Positions 41,696 through 51,935 of a stretch of 64,000 bases of DNA are shown one piece after another. Location: the NCBI RefSeq assembly GCF_030489605.1, contig NZ_JAUKFY010000002.1:124001-188000 (forward strand), read 5' to 3'. The first letter of the stretch is position 1, and every line of letters begins with the position of its first letter. Source of the DNA: Brevibacillus laterosporus (GTDB lineage: Bacteria; Bacillota; Bacilli; Brevibacillales; Brevibacillaceae). The notes below the pieces were generated by a model that was given only the letters and a program-made list of their open reading frames with translations, ran no database searches and had not been told where the DNA came from. The position numbers were made by a program, and so were the translations under genes.

Positions 41696-42804
41696 TGGAA
41701 AAACGTACGTTGCTAGTTGACTTGAATGAAAGAGCTTATCCTATTCATATTGGGGCAGGTTTGTTGAGCCAAACACCTGCCCTGTTGCGGGAGGCAAACA
41801 TCAAAGTCTCTCAAAAATTATTCCTCATTACAGACGTTCATGTGGCGCAGCATTATTTGAAGCCGTTGCAGCTTGACCTAGAACAAGCGGGTTACCAGGT
41901 TTTTTCCCACATTGTTGTAGCTGGTGAAAAAGCGAAGCAGTTTGCTGTTTATGAAGAGGTGATGACAGCCGCTATTGAGGCAGGACTTGATCGTAAATCT
42001 GTCGTGCTAGCGTTAGGCGGTGGAGTAGTAGGTGACCTGGCAGGCTTTGTAGCGGCTACATATATGCGTGGAATTGGTTTTGTGCAAATTCCCACAAGCT
42101 TATTGGCTCATGATAGCTCGGTAGGTGGCAAGGTAGCGATTAATCATCGTTTGGGTAAAAATTTAATCGGGGCCTTTCACCAACCCTTGATGGTTATTTA
42201 TGATGTGGATACTCTGCAAACACTGCCTCGTAGAGAAATCTCCGCCGGCTTTGCGGAAGTGATCAAGCATGGACTGATTTCAGATGAGGGCTTTGTCGGA
42301 TGGCTGGAGGAGCATGCGAGTGGCCTAATGGAATTGGATGCAAAACTGGTTAGTGAAGCCATCTATCGCGGCTGTGCTGTGAAAGCGGCGGTAGTAGCCA
42401 AAGACGAGACTGAGCAAGATATTCGTATGACGTTAAATTTAGGCCATACCTTTGGTCATGCCTTTGAGGCGTTAACTGGCTATGGTCAGCTTAATCATGG
42501 TGAAGCAATCTCGATTGGGATGGTTTTAGCCGCCCGTTATGCGGAATCCATTGGAATGTCTCCAGAAGGTGTAGCAAAGCGTACAAAAAAATTGCTTGCA
42601 GCCTTTGGACTCCCGACTCAATGGCCAAAAGAATTACATCCAGAAGATGTTCTAAGGGCAATGCATTTGGATAAAAAGGGCGTAGCAGGTACACTTACAC
42701 TTGTTTTGCCAACATCTATGGAGCATGTAGAGATCGTGCCTAGAGTAAAAGAGGAAGATGTACTACGGTTTATGAGCGAAGAGTGGGAGGAATCACAAAA
42801 ATGA
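41695..42804 (+). CDS. aroB: 3-Dehydroquinate synthase
   Basis: Second step of the shikimate pathway, NAD and metal dependent. The 369-residue protein has ALGGGVVGDLAGFVAATYMRG split over residues 102-122, QIPTSLLAHDSSVGGKVAIN and the later NLGHTFGHAFE with metal histidines. ATG 41695 overlaps the aroC stop (TAATG). Length normal. The aroC-aroB-aroH order is that of B. subtilis. Confidence 0.96.
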   Translation: MEKRTLLVDLNERAYPIHIGAGLLSQTPALLREANIKVSQKLFLITDVHVAQHYLKPLQLDLEQAGYQVFSHIVVAGEKAKQFAVYEEVMTAAIEAGLDRKSVVLALGGGVVGDLAGFVAATYMRGIGFVQIPTSLLAHDSSVGGKVAINHRLGKNLIGAFHQPLMVIYDVDTLQTLPRREISAGFAEVIKHGLISDEGFVGWLEEHASGLMELDAKLVSEAIYRGCAVKAAVVAKDETEQDIRMTLNLGHTFGHAFEALTGYGQLNHGEAISIGMVLAARYAESIGMSPEGVAKRTKKLLAAFGLPTQWPKELHPEDVLRAMHLDKKGVAGTLTLVLPTSMEHVEIVPRVKEEDVLRFMSEEWEESQK

Positions 42805-43172
42805 GTAAGGTACGAGGGGTCCGGGGCGCAACAACGGTCACCCGAAATGATAAAACTGAAATCTTAGAGGCAACGGCAGAGCTTTTACGTGAAATGATTC
42901 ATCAAAATGAAATTGAGACTGACGATATAGCAAGTGCTATCATAACGATGACAGAGGAGCTGGATGCTGTATTTCCAGCTCAAGCTGCCCGCGAGTTTTT
43001 AAAATGGGAGCATGTTCCTCTGATGTGTGGAAAAGAAATTCCTGTGGCTGGGAGTTTAAAAAATTGTATCCGTGTTATGCTTCACATCAATACTGACAAG
43101 TCTCCGCAAGAAATTACCCATATTTTTCTGGGGGAGGCAATTCGTTTACGCCCAGATTTAGTAAAAGAATAG
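42801..43172 (+). CDS. aroH: Chorismate mutase, monofunctional AroH type
   Basis: Converts chorismate to prephenate. The 123-residue trimer-forming protein starts VRGVRGATTVTRND and has the substrate residues in the C-terminal half (RVMLHINT..). ATG 42801 has GGGAGGAATC upstream and overlaps aroB by four bases. It is the last gene before the trp promoter, which follows directly on its stop codon. Confidence 0.93.
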   Translation: MSKVRGVRGATTVTRNDKTEILEATAELLREMIHQNEIETDDIASAIITMTEELDAVFPAQAAREFLKWEHVPLMCGKEIPVAGSLKNCIRVMLHINTDKSPQEITHIFLGEAIRLRPDLVKE

Positions 43173-43201
43173 TTGACAGTAGGGGCGAGGTTTTGTAAAG
43201 T
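43173..43201 (+). promoter_or_regulatory. trpE: Sigma-A promoter of the trp operon
   Basis: TTGACA, 17-base spacer, TAAAGT, beginning immediately after the aroH stop. Transcription should start near 43208, giving a leader of about 230 bases. Confidence 0.8.
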
Positions 43202-43249
43202 AAGAGCAAGTTTTACTAGTTCAGAGCATGAAGGCAGTTAAGAGCAAGT

Positions 43250-43316
43250 TAGTAAGTTAGTCGAGAGCCGAGTAGAGTTGAGAAGAGATAGGTTGTATGA
43301 GACGAGGAGAGCTGAG
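43250..43316 (+). promoter_or_regulatory. TRAP-binding site in the trp leader
   Basis: A run of [G/T]AG triplets at 43250, 43258, 43263, 43270, 43275, 43280, 43285, 43299, 43304, 43309 and 43314, mostly separated by two bases. Eleven triplets of this spacing are what the 11-subunit TRAP ring needs. The final triplets lie in the part that would pair with the terminator as an antiterminator. Confidence 0.9.
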
Positions 43317-43340
43317 ACTGGTTTCGTTTTGCTATAAACC

Positions 43341-43372
43341 AACACCCAGACCTCTTTTCTGGGTGTTTTTGT
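43341..43372 (+). terminator. trp attenuator
   Basis: ACACCCAGA / TCTGGGTGT with a T5 run, 66 bases before trpE. It forms when TRAP holds the upstream triplets. Confidence 0.9.
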
Positions 43373-43405
43373 CTTACATATGATCCCATCTTCTATACGA
43401 CCATC

Positions 43406-43430
43406 CTCTTCTATCTAAAGAAGAGAGGTG
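43406..43430 (+). promoter_or_regulatory. Hairpin overlapping the trpE ribosome binding site
   Basis: CTCTTCT (43406-43412) pairs with AGAAGAG (43419-43425), which runs into the ribosome site GAGAGGTG (43423-43430). In B. subtilis TRAP also causes a hairpin that hides the trpE ribosome site; this could be the equivalent. Confidence 0.5.
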
Positions 43431-43438
43431 TGTTGTCC

Positions 43439-44983
43439 ATGATAGAGCCCACATTTCAAGAGGTGCAGCACTATGCATCTACACACAATTTTATTCCCAT
43501 TCGCCTTACTTTGTTAGCTGATCAGGAAACACCGATCAGTTTGTATCAAAAATGTACGGAAGAAGCAGCTTTTTTACTAGAAAGTGTTGAAGGAGGAGGA
43601 CGCTGGTCTAGGTACTCCTTTATTGGACTACGCCCCTTTATGCGAGTAGAAGCGATTGACCAGCAGGTGACGCTTCTGAAAGAATCGGGGGAACGAGAGC
43701 AGTATAACCGCAATCCCATGGAAGTGCTGCGAGAATTATGTCAGCAATACAGAGCGCCATCCATTGCTGAATTTCCACCGTTAACAGGAGGAGCAATCGG
43801 ATACTTAGGATACAATACATTGCGCTATGTAGAGACGCAATTGCCTAAGCACCAGAACCATCCGCTTGATATACCGGATATGCAAGTCGTTTTTGTAGAT
43901 GAAATGCTGATTTATGATCATGTAAAGCAAGAAATACAATGCATGGTACACATTAGGGTTTCAGAGGATGACACAAAAGAATCGTTGCAGATGAAGTATG
44001 CAAAGGCTGGTGCCCGATTGGTCGCTTTACGTGATCACATCCTGCATACGCCTGTACCGAAGGACACAAGGCTACAGCAAAATCAATTAAGTCAGCTAGA
44101 CGAAGAGGTCAAAAAGCCAAAGACCAGTAGCTTGCAAAGCAACATGAGTCTCTCAGAGTATAAGACGATGATCTCCAAAGCAAAAGAGTATATTGCGAGC
44201 GGGGATATCTTTCAGGTTGTTCTTTCTCAGCGTATGACGATGAAGACGGATGTGGATCCATTTGCCGTTTATCGGATGCTAAGAACGACGAATCCATCTC
44301 CTTACCTGTATTATCTACCATTTGGATCAGCGACTTTGGTAGGGGCATCACCGGAAGTGCTGGTAAAGGTTCAGAACAATAAGGTTGAGGTTCGTCCGAT
44401 AGCTGGAACTCGCAAACGCGGAGCAACCATCGAGGAGGATGTGGCGTTAGAGCAAGAATTGCTGGCTGATCCAAAGGAACTGGCGGAACATCATATGCTA
44501 GTTGATTTGGCCCGCAATGATGTAGGGAGAGTCTCCAAATACGGTACGGTAAAAGTGGAAAACCCTTTACATGTAGACCGTTATTCGCATGTGATGCATA
44601 TTGTCTCAGACGTGTCAGGAGAGATGCGTGAAGATTTGGATTGTTTTGATGCTCTGCTTGCCGCTTTTCCTGCTGGTACTGTATCTGGCGCTCCTAAATT
44701 GCGAGCGATGGAAATCATTGCAGAATTGGAGCAAGATGCTCGGCACACGTACGCAGGCTCGATTTGTTACTTCAGCTTTACTGGAAATTTAGACAGTTGC
44801 ATTACGATTCGCACCCTGTTGTTTACACAAAATCATGTGCATATACAAGCAGGAGGCGGCATCGTCGCTGATTCGACAGCGGAGCTAGAATATCAAGAAG
44901 CAATGAATAAGGCAGCAGCAATGGTCAAAGCGCTTGAAAAGGCAGAGCAGCATTTTCAACCAAAGGGGGTAGCGTTATGCTGA
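43439..44983 (+). CDS. trpE: Anthranilate synthase component I
   Basis: Converts chorismate and ammonia or glutamine nitrogen to anthranilate. The 514-residue protein has the N-terminal tryptophan pocket (LLESVEGGGRWSRYSFIG) and the chorismate-binding domain with SPSPYLYYLPFG-like NPSPYLYYL, IAGTRKRG, DLARNDVGRV and GAPKLRAMEII. ATG 43439 follows GAGAGGTG by 8 bases. No trpG follows; as in B. subtilis the amidotransferase is probably the pabA of the folate operon. The stop overlaps trpD. Confidence 0.96.
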   Translation: MIEPTFQEVQHYASTHNFIPIRLTLLADQETPISLYQKCTEEAAFLLESVEGGGRWSRYSFIGLRPFMRVEAIDQQVTLLKESGEREQYNRNPMEVLRELCQQYRAPSIAEFPPLTGGAIGYLGYNTLRYVETQLPKHQNHPLDIPDMQVVFVDEMLIYDHVKQEIQCMVHIRVSEDDTKESLQMKYAKAGARLVALRDHILHTPVPKDTRLQQNQLSQLDEEVKKPKTSSLQSNMSLSEYKTMISKAKEYIASGDIFQVVLSQRMTMKTDVDPFAVYRMLRTTNPSPYLYYLPFGSATLVGASPEVLVKVQNNKVEVRPIAGTRKRGATIEEDVALEQELLADPKELAEHHMLVDLARNDVGRVSKYGTVKVENPLHVDRYSHVMHIVSDVSGEMREDLDCFDALLAAFPAGTVSGAPKLRAMEIIAELEQDARHTYAGSICYFSFTGNLDSCITIRTLLFTQNHVHIQAGGGIVADSTAELEYQEAMNKAAAMVKALEKAEQHFQPKGVALC

Positions 44984-46002
44984 CGACCTCCTTGGATAAG
45001 ATTACCCGAAAGCAACACCTTGATCGTACGATGGCTCGATTAGCGATGGGTGAAATCATGGATGGAAAAGCAACACATGCACAGATTGGAGCATTTTTAG
45101 CGGCACTCAGGGTAAAAGGTGAACAGGTTGAAGAATTGATTGGCTTTGCAGAAGCCATGCGTGAACGCGTTAAAGCATTTCCTGTTGCTAAGCAAAATGT
45201 GATTGATACATGTGGCACTGGGGGAGATGGTGCTTCCACCTTTAATATTTCAACTGCCTCAGCCATTGTAGCCGCTAGTGGCGGTGTTAGTGTCGCCAAA
45301 CATGGAAATCGTGCTGTTTCTAGCAAGTGTGGTAGCGCTGATGTGTTAGAAGCACTAGGGATTCCGATTCAACTGACACCTGAGCAAGCAGCGGAATGTC
45401 TGGAAGAAACGAACCTTTGCTTCTTATTCGCACCCCTTTACCATGAAGCAATGCGCCATGCGGCTGTACCGAGAAAAGAGTTGGCGATTCGGACGGTCTT
45501 CAATTTACTGGGGCCGTTAACCAATCCTGCTCGGGCTGATCGACAGTTATTAGGCTTGTACGATCGAGGATTGCTGGTTCCGATCGCCCAGACATTAAGT
45601 GAGTTAGGCGTATCCAGAGCCATGGTTGTGGCTGGACTAGACGGTTTAGATGAACTAACGATTACCGGAGAAAGCGAAGTAGCTGAATTAAGAGATGGTA
45701 ATGTATCGGCGTATCGACTTGACCCGGAGCGGTTAGGATTGAGGCTTGGGACCTCAGCAGAGCTTGCAGGGGGAGATGCAGCAGAGAACGCCCTAATCCT
45801 AGAGCAAATTTTTAAAGGAGAACGAGGTGCGAAACGCGATATTGTGCTGCTCAATGCAGGTGCCATTTTGTATCTCACAGATAAAGTAAGTAGCTTGCAA
45901 AAGGGTGTCATCCGGGCTGCTGAGCTGATCGACAATGGAAATGCAATACGCAAGCTTGAACAACTACGTCAGGTAATGAGGAGGGTTCATCATGCTTCGT
46001 AA
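44977..46002 (+). CDS. trpD: Anthranilate phosphoribosyltransferase
   Basis: Adds phosphoribose to anthranilate. The 341-residue protein has the CGTGGDGASTFNISTASAIV segment (near residue 76), the following KHGNRAVSSKCGSADVLE and the metal/PRPP region. ATG 44977 overlaps the end of trpE by 7 bases, implying coupled translation; its own stop overlaps trpC by 11 bases. Confidence 0.96.
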   Translation: MLTTSLDKITRKQHLDRTMARLAMGEIMDGKATHAQIGAFLAALRVKGEQVEELIGFAEAMRERVKAFPVAKQNVIDTCGTGGDGASTFNISTASAIVAASGGVSVAKHGNRAVSSKCGSADVLEALGIPIQLTPEQAAECLEETNLCFLFAPLYHEAMRHAAVPRKELAIRTVFNLLGPLTNPARADRQLLGLYDRGLLVPIAQTLSELGVSRAMVVAGLDGLDELTITGESEVAELRDGNVSAYRLDPERLGLRLGTSAELAGGDAAENALILEQIFKGERGAKRDIVLLNAGAILYLTDKVSSLQKGVIRAAELIDNGNAIRKLEQLRQVMRRVHHAS

Positions 46003-46813
46003 AATTGTGGAGCAAAAAAAAGGAGAAGTGGCGACCCTGCGTCAAGGAACAAGTCTTCAACAGATGCTAACGGAGATGAAAGCACTGCCAGCTACTCGCG
46101 GTTTTGTCAAGGCTCTTACCACAAGCTCTCGGAAGATAAGCTTAATTGCTGAGGTAAAAAAAGCTTCTCCGTCAAAAGGCATCATTCGTGCTAATTTTGA
46201 CCCTGCGGCTATTGCTGCGTCTTATCAGGAAGCTGTTGTAGATGCGATCTCAGTTTTAACGGACGAAACGTTTTTTCAAGGTGAGCTAAGCTATCTACAA
46301 ATCATCAGAGAATTGGTCCCTCAGCCGGTGTTGCGTAAAGATTTTATTATTGACGAATATCAGGTTGCTCAATCGAGAGCGAGTGGAGCGGATGCTATTT
46401 TATTGATTGCAGCCATTCTGGATTGTGAACAAATCAAGCACTTTTATCAAATGGCTGGAGAGATCGGACTAGATGTGCTAATAGAGGTTCATGATCAAAC
46501 GGAACTAGAGCAGGTGATGTCGGCAGTAGAGCCTATGCTGCTCGGCATTAATAATCGAGATTTGCGAACCTTCACCACGAATCTACATACTTCCTTAGAG
46601 CTCTTGAAGCTGATTCCTAGCGGCATTCCTGTCGTAAGCGAGAGTGGAATAGCGACAGCGGAAGATGTTCATTTAGTCGGGATGGCAGGAGCGCGTTCCA
46701 TTTTAGTAGGTGAGCAGTTCATGCGTCAGCAGGACGTTGTTCGGGCCGTTCGTGAGCTAATCCAAGATCAACATATGAAGCCTCAGGTGATTTTACGAGG
46801 TGACACAATATGA
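45992..46813 (+). CDS. trpC: Indole-3-glycerol-phosphate synthase
   Basis: Ring closure to indole-3-glycerol phosphate. The 273-residue beta/alpha barrel has AEVKKASPSKGIIR (near residue 52) with the catalytic lysine, VLRKDFIIDEYQ (near 110), INNRDLRTF and SESGIATAEDV. ATG 45992 overlaps trpD; GAGGAGG lies upstream inside it. Stop overlaps the trpF start (ATGA). Confidence 0.96.
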   Translation: MLRKIVEQKKGEVATLRQGTSLQQMLTEMKALPATRGFVKALTTSSRKISLIAEVKKASPSKGIIRANFDPAAIAASYQEAVVDAISVLTDETFFQGELSYLQIIRELVPQPVLRKDFIIDEYQVAQSRASGADAILLIAAILDCEQIKHFYQMAGEIGLDVLIEVHDQTELEQVMSAVEPMLLGINNRDLRTFTTNLHTSLELLKLIPSGIPVVSESGIATAEDVHLVGMAGARSILVGEQFMRQQDVVRAVRELIQDQHMKPQVILRGDTI

Positions 46814-47511
46814 CCGCCTTAAAAATTTGTGGGATTAGGGACTCGAATACACTGGGGTTATTGCAGAAGCTTAGCGTGGAATATGCAGGCTTGGTGTTTG
46901 CTGAAAGTAAGCGCCAGGTGACAGTAGAGCAGGCTAGGCTTTTGGTTGCAGAAGCTAAGAATTCAGCGAATCTAAAGGTTTCCGAAAATATGAACAGACC
47001 TTTCCCGCGTCTAGTTGGGGTTTTTGTGAATCCAGATGTATCTGAGCTTGATCGCATAGTGGACCAGGTCCCTCTGGACGTGATCCAATTGCATGGTCAA
47101 GAAACGCCGGAATTTTGTCAAATAGTCCAAAAACGCTTTGGCAAGCCTGTCTGGAAAGCGATTGGCATCGGGGCAGAGAGTGACTCCATTATAGAAAAGC
47201 TTGCCTCCTACAAAAATAGTGTGCAAGCTTACTTATTTGATACGCATGACCCAAAACAAGCGGGAGGTACGGGCAAAAAATTTGCTTGGGCCCACATTCC
47301 CGATTTGCAACGAATTGCAGCACCCCTACAAGCAATCATTGCTGGTGGTATTTCAATAGAGAATGTAGAGACTTTGCTTAACAAATATGCACCAGCCTTA
47401 ATTGATCTTTCCAGTGGTGTAGAGACCAATGGTGAAAAGGATGCTTACAAAATAACAATATTAGCGGAAAGGGTGAAGCAGCATGGCACAAGCTACGAAT
47501 GTACGAGATGA
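46810..47511 (+). CDS. trpF: Phosphoribosylanthranilate isomerase
   Basis: Isomerises phosphoribosylanthranilate in tryptophan synthesis. The 233-residue barrel starts [14 protein letters not shown], with the catalytic cysteine in KICG, then [18 protein letters not shown] and IAGGIS. ATG 46810 overlaps trpC by four bases. It shares 29 bases with the start of trpB, unusually long but common in this operon family. Confidence 0.95.
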   Translation: MTALKICGIRDSNTLGLLQKLSVEYAGLVFAESKRQVTVEQARLLVAEAKNSANLKVSENMNRPFPRLVGVFVNPDVSELDRIVDQVPLDVIQLHGQETPEFCQIVQKRFGKPVWKAIGIGAESDSIIEKLASYKNSVQAYLFDTHDPKQAGGTGKKFAWAHIPDLQRIAAPLQAIIAGGISIENVETLLNKYAPALIDLSSGVETNGEKDAYKITILAERVKQHGTSYECTR

Positions 47512-48697
47512 GTCTGTCCTACGATCAGGTAGATTTGGTGAATATGGGGGCAGATTTGTTCCCGAAACCTTAATGAAGGCTTTAATCGAATTGGAGAAAA
47601 GCTTAGTGGAAGCGTTGGAGGATGAGACCTTTCATGCAGAATTAAATCAATTTCTTCGCTTTTACTCGGGCAGGCCGACTCCCTTTTATCATGCTGAACG
47701 TCTGAGCGAGCATCTGGGAGGGGCTCACATTTACTTAAAACGAGAAGATTTAAATCACACAGGCGCTCACAAATTAAATAATGCCTTGGCGCAAGCGTTA
47801 CTGGCTAAACGAATGGGTAAACAAGCTATTATTGCCGAAACAGGAGCTGGCCAGCATGGGGTAGCGAGTGCGACTGTAGCTGCACGTCTTGGACTTTCTT
47901 GCAAGGTTTTCATGGGAGCAGAGGATATTAAACGCCAGGAGTTAAATGTCTTTCGGATGAAGCTTTTAGGAGCAGAGGTTATTCCAGTATCATCAGGAAC
48001 AGCCACGTTAAAGGATGCTACCAATGAAGCCATTCGTTATTGGGTGAGTAATGTGGAAGAAACCTACTATGTAATTGGTTCGGCGATGGGACCTCATCCG
48101 TATCCCTATATGGTGCGGGAGTTCCAAAAAATTATTGGAACAGAGACACGAGCCCAATCTCTGGAGCAGCTTGGGCGCTTACCTGATGAACTTATCGCAT
48201 GCGTTGGAGGAGGTAGCAATGCCATTGGCTTCTTCTATCCATTTGTGGGGGATCAGGTGAGATTGACTGCAGTAGAAGCAGCAGGAGAAGGCGTGGATAC
48301 AGACAAGCATGCGGCAACATTAACAACAGGACGTCCTGGTATTATTCATGGCTCTCTTACATATCTGTTGCAGGATGATGATGGGCAGGTGCAGGAAGCT
48401 CATTCCATTTCGGCTGGACTTGATTACCCAGGTGTTGGCCCCGAGCATTCCTATTTGAAAGACTGCGGCAGAGTGGAGTATGTGGCAATTACTGATCAGG
48501 AAGCTTTGGATGCTTGCCAATTGCTTACGAAATTAGAAGGGATACTGCCAGCCTTAGAAAGCTCTCATGCTATAGCGGAGGTTATAAAGCGCGCTCCGGG
48601 AATGAGCTCCGATCAAATCATCGCTGTATGCCTTTCTGGACGTGGTGATAAAGACGTTCATACCTTGCAAAACCATCTGAACAAGGAGGAGAATTAA
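47483..48697 (+). CDS. trpB: Tryptophan synthase beta chain
   Basis: PLP enzyme joining indole with serine. The 404-residue protein has [16 protein letters not shown] at the start, the PLP lysine in [13 protein letters not shown] (near residue 94), [10 protein letters not shown] and [13 protein letters not shown] 47483 lies within the end of trpF with AAAGGGTGAAG upstream. Length normal. Confidence 0.97.
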   Translation: MAQATNVRDESVLRSGRFGEYGGRFVPETLMKALIELEKSLVEALEDETFHAELNQFLRFYSGRPTPFYHAERLSEHLGGAHIYLKREDLNHTGAHKLNNALAQALLAKRMGKQAIIAETGAGQHGVASATVAARLGLSCKVFMGAEDIKRQELNVFRMKLLGAEVIPVSSGTATLKDATNEAIRYWVSNVEETYYVIGSAMGPHPYPYMVREFQKIIGTETRAQSLEQLGRLPDELIACVGGGSNAIGFFYPFVGDQVRLTAVEAAGEGVDTDKHAATLTTGRPGIIHGSLTYLLQDDDGQVQEAHSISAGLDYPGVGPEHSYLKDCGRVEYVAITDQEALDACQLLTKLEGILPALESSHAIAEVIKRAPGMSSDQIIAVCLSGRGDKDVHTLQNHLNKEEN

Positions 48698-48698
48698 C

Positions 48699-49517
48699 AT
48701 GCAACATACCATGACAAGAATGGAAGAGTTGTTTGCTGATCGGACAGTAAAACGATTCATTCCTTTCATTACGGTAGGAGATCCTTCTTTAGATGTAACC
48801 TATGAACTGGTTCACAAGCTTATTGAAGCAGGAGCCGATGTCATAGAGCTTGGGGTACCCTATTCTGATCCTTTGGCGGATGGGCCGATTATTCAACGAG
48901 CTTCACAGCGTGCCTTAGCTCAGGGCGTGAAATTAAAAGACGCTATTCGATTAGGAGAACGGCTACGTGCATCAGGGGTAAGCATTCCGCTGGTGATCTT
49001 TACATATTGTAATCCAGTCATGCAATATGGTGTGGAACGTTTTTTTGCTGATTTACGGACATATGGACTTGACGGGGCCATTATCCCGGATTTGCCGTTT
49101 GAAGAGAGTGGGGAGGCGCGTGAAACGGCAAAGAAAAATGCAATACATTTGATTCAATTAATTGCGCCAACATCACAGGAGAGAATCGCGATGATCGGCA
49201 AAGAAGCAGACGGGTTTTTATATTGCGTTTCGTCTTTGGGGGTTACAGGGGTTAGAGACAATCTTCCGCTTGAATTAGATGATTTAATTAGAACTGCCCG
49301 TGAAAATAGCAGTATACCTGTTGCGGTAGGATTTGGGATTTCTTCTCCTGAACAAGTTCGCGCTGTTGCGGGTTATGCTGATGCTGTGATTGTGGGAAGC
49401 GCAATTGTCAGTGAGGTGGAGAAAAATCTAGAGGCCCTCTCTAGTGAGGAGATGCGAAACAGCGGATTAGAACGTGTGAAAAAGTTTGTAAAATCCTTAT
49501 CCAATGAGTTAAAATAA
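48699..49517 (+). CDS. trpA: Tryptophan synthase alpha chain
   Basis: Cleaves indole-3-glycerol phosphate to indole, passed to TrpB by tunnel. The 272-residue barrel has FIPFITVGDPSLDVT with the catalytic glutamate region IELGVPYSDPLADGP, and later GFGISSPEQV. ATG 48699 with AAGGAGGAG upstream and 1 base after the trpB stop. hisC follows 30 bases later, so the operon continues. Confidence 0.97.
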   Translation: MQHTMTRMEELFADRTVKRFIPFITVGDPSLDVTYELVHKLIEAGADVIELGVPYSDPLADGPIIQRASQRALAQGVKLKDAIRLGERLRASGVSIPLVIFTYCNPVMQYGVERFFADLRTYGLDGAIIPDLPFEESGEARETAKKNAIHLIQLIAPTSQERIAMIGKEADGFLYCVSSLGVTGVRDNLPLELDDLIRTARENSSIPVAVGFGISSPEQVRAVAGYADAVIVGSAIVSEVEKNLEALSSEEMRNSGLERVKKFVKSLSNELK

Positions 49518-49547
49518 CAGAAACAAAAAAGCATGGGGTGAGGACAA

Positions 49548-50645
49548 GTGCTACCAAAAGAGCGAATTTTAAATGTTCCGGTGTACAAACCTGGAAAACC
49601 TATCGACGACGTAAAGCGCGAATTAGGGCTTACAGAAGTAATTAAATTAGCTTCTAATGAAAATCCGTACGGTTATTCCCCAGTCGTAAAAGAAGCGATG
49701 CTCGCTGCTATGAATGATCTGGCTATCTATCCAGATGGTGCAGGTATGCAACTGCGATGGGAACTTGCAGAATTTTTAAACGTACAGCCTGAACAATTGA
49801 TTTTCGGCAATGGTTCTGACGAAATTGTACTAATGATCTCCCGTGCTTATCTGGAGAAGGGGACCAATAGCGTAATGGCTACCCCGACATTTTCTCAATA
49901 CAGATCTAATGTGACGGTAGAGGGTGCTGATTTACTCGAAATCCCACTAAAGGATGGCGTCCATGATTTAGAGGCGATGGTAGCTGCCATCAATGAACAG
50001 ACTCGAGTGATTTGGGTATGCAACCCTAACAATCCATCCGGAACTATGAATACATCTGATGAACTGCTCGCTTTTTTAGAAAAGGTACCAGCTAACGTAT
50101 TAGTTGCGCTGGACGAAGCTTATTACGAATATGTGGTGGATGAACATTACCCTCAAACCATACCGCTCCTTGATAAATTTAAAAATATCATTATTTTACG
50201 TACATTCTCGAAAATCTATGGATTGGCGGCCCTGCGTATCGGGTATGGTATAGCTAATCCAGATGTCGTCTCACATCTTAATCATGTGCGTGGACCGTTC
50301 AATACAGGTTCACTTTCGCAAGTCGCAGCACGTGCAGCGATTTCAGATCAGGAATTTGTGACACAATGTAGCCGGAAAAATCGTCAGCAGATGAAGCGTA
50401 TCACAGACAAATGTGATGAACTAGGACTACACTATTTCCCTTCTCAAACCAACTTTGTTTTACTGGAGGTAAAGAGAGATTCTGACGAGGCCTTCCAATA
50501 CTTGTTGAAAAAAGGGATTATCACTCGTTCAGGCAATGCGCTCGGTCATCCCGGTTATCTGCGTGTCACGATTGGAAATAGCGAGCAAAACGATAAGCTG
50601 TTAGCAGCTTTGGAAAGTCTAGTGACCGAAGCTGTAAAAAAATAA
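49548..50645 (+). CDS. hisC: Histidinol-phosphate / aromatic aminotransferase
   Basis: PLP transaminase which in Bacillus relatives serves both histidine synthesis and the last step to tyrosine and phenylalanine. The 365-residue protein has LASNENPYGYSP, FGNGSDEIV, CNPNNPSGT, DEAYYEYV and the PLP lysine region TFSKIYGLAALRIGYG. GTG 49548 with GGGGTGAGG 6 bases upstream. Its place after trpA and before tyrA matches the B. subtilis supraoperon. A terminator follows. Confidence 0.94.
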   Translation: MLPKERILNVPVYKPGKPIDDVKRELGLTEVIKLASNENPYGYSPVVKEAMLAAMNDLAIYPDGAGMQLRWELAEFLNVQPEQLIFGNGSDEIVLMISRAYLEKGTNSVMATPTFSQYRSNVTVEGADLLEIPLKDGVHDLEAMVAAINEQTRVIWVCNPNNPSGTMNTSDELLAFLEKVPANVLVALDEAYYEYVVDEHYPQTIPLLDKFKNIIILRTFSKIYGLAALRIGYGIANPDVVSHLNHVRGPFNTGSLSQVAARAAISDQEFVTQCSRKNRQQMKRITDKCDELGLHYFPSQTNFVLLEVKRDSDEAFQYLLKKGIITRSGNALGHPGYLRVTIGNSEQNDKLLAALESLVTEAVKK

Positions 50646-50691
50646 CGAAATAAAAAAAGAGGGCAAAAATAGTAAGATAAGTAGTGGAGCA

Positions 50692-50715
50692 GGCCGGTCA
50701 ACACCGGCTTTTTCT
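50692..50715 (+). terminator. Terminator between hisC and tyrA
   Basis: GCCGGT / ACCGGC with a CAAC loop and T5. It breaks the supraoperon seen in B. subtilis at this point, or acts partially. Confidence 0.8.
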
Positions 50716-50805
50716 ACTATCTATTGTACTCCTTTGTTCCCATGCAAAATAGGAGGACAGGTAAAACGAAAAAATAGAGAGATTCTTTGGAGTGGAGCGA
50801 AGAAT

Positions 50806-51906
50806 ATGAATAGAACAATTGCCATTCTGGGAGTAGGATTAATAGGAGCTTCCATTGGACTTGCGCTGCGTCAGAACCCTCTCAACAGAATTGTCGGGTT
50901 TGATTTGCACCAGGAACAATTGGACAAGGCGATAGATAAAGGAGTTATCCATTCTGGAAGCACAGACCTGCAACTTGCTGTGAAGGAAGCGGATATTATA
51001 TTTATTGCAGCTCCCGTAGAGCAAATCCATCATCTCATGCGATCACTAGCTCAATTGCGTTTAAAAGAAGGAACGATTATTACGGATGTAGGGAGCACTA
51101 AATATCAGGTAGTACAAAGTGCACGCATTTTACGTCAGAAAGGTGTTACGTTTATCGGGGGTCATCCCATGGCAGGATCTCATAAATCAGGAGTAGAAGC
51201 AGGAAATGAACGTTTGTTTGAAAATGCTTTTTATGTGCTTACACCAGATGAAGAGACACCTTTTGAGCAAGTAGAGTTATTGCAGGAAGTACTTGAGCCG
51301 TTACGTGCAAAGGTCATTGTTCTGCAGCCTGACGAGCATGATGAAATCGTTGGGGCAATCAGTCATTTTCCTCATTTGATCGCTGCTCTATTAGTCAATC
51401 AAGTATCAAAATACAACACGCAAAAACCGTGGTATCATCGATTAGCAGCGGGCGGATTTCGTGATATCACTCGTATTGCATCAAGCAATCCTAAACTGTG
51501 GAGAGATGTTTTATTAAGCAATAAGACATATTTGTTACAGATCGCTCGCGATTGGCAGAAGGATTTTACTGCGATTATCCATGCGCTGGAGCAGGATGAT
51601 GCAAACGAGATTGAATCGTTTTTCCAAGATGCCCGTGAATTCCGTGATTCTATACCGGAACGGCGTCAAGGGGCTATTCCAGCCCTACATGATTTATACA
51701 TTGATATTCCTGACCATCCAGGTGAGATTGGCAGAATTACCACTTTACTAGGAAGTAAGGAAATTAGTATTACGAACATACAAATCAGAGAAACACGCGA
51801 AGACGAATATGGCGCGCTGCGAATCAGCTTTCGCAATGAAACAGAGCTGGCAAAAGGGATAGAACTCCTTCGGTATTTTGATTACAATGTGTATGGTAGA
51901 GACTAA
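50806..51906 (+). CDS. tyrA: Prephenate dehydrogenase with ACT domain
   Basis: NAD-dependent oxidation of prephenate on the way to tyrosine. The 366-residue protein has [17 protein letters not shown] (Rossmann, 6-22), [16 protein letters not shown] with the catalytic histidine, and a C-terminal ACT domain ([18 protein letters not shown], near 293) for feedback by tyrosine. ATG 50806 with GGAGTGGAG upstream; the longer frame from 50734 runs back toward the terminator. Confidence 0.94.
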   Translation: MNRTIAILGVGLIGASIGLALRQNPLNRIVGFDLHQEQLDKAIDKGVIHSGSTDLQLAVKEADIIFIAAPVEQIHHLMRSLAQLRLKEGTIITDVGSTKYQVVQSARILRQKGVTFIGGHPMAGSHKSGVEAGNERLFENAFYVLTPDEETPFEQVELLQEVLEPLRAKVIVLQPDEHDEIVGAISHFPHLIAALLVNQVSKYNTQKPWYHRLAAGGFRDITRIASSNPKLWRDVLLSNKTYLLQIARDWQKDFTAIIHALEQDDANEIESFFQDAREFRDSIPERRQGAIPALHDLYIDIPDHPGEIGRITTLLGSKEISITNIQIRETREDEYGALRISFRNETELAKGIELLRYFDYNVYGRD

Positions 51907-51935
51907 AAGAGGGAAATAAAGAGAGGAGTAAAGTC

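Noticed and set aside
43201-43340. The GAG/TAG run as a simple microsatellite
   Set aside because: The spacing is that of TRAP sites, it follows a good promoter, precedes a terminator and trpE, and mtrB is present.
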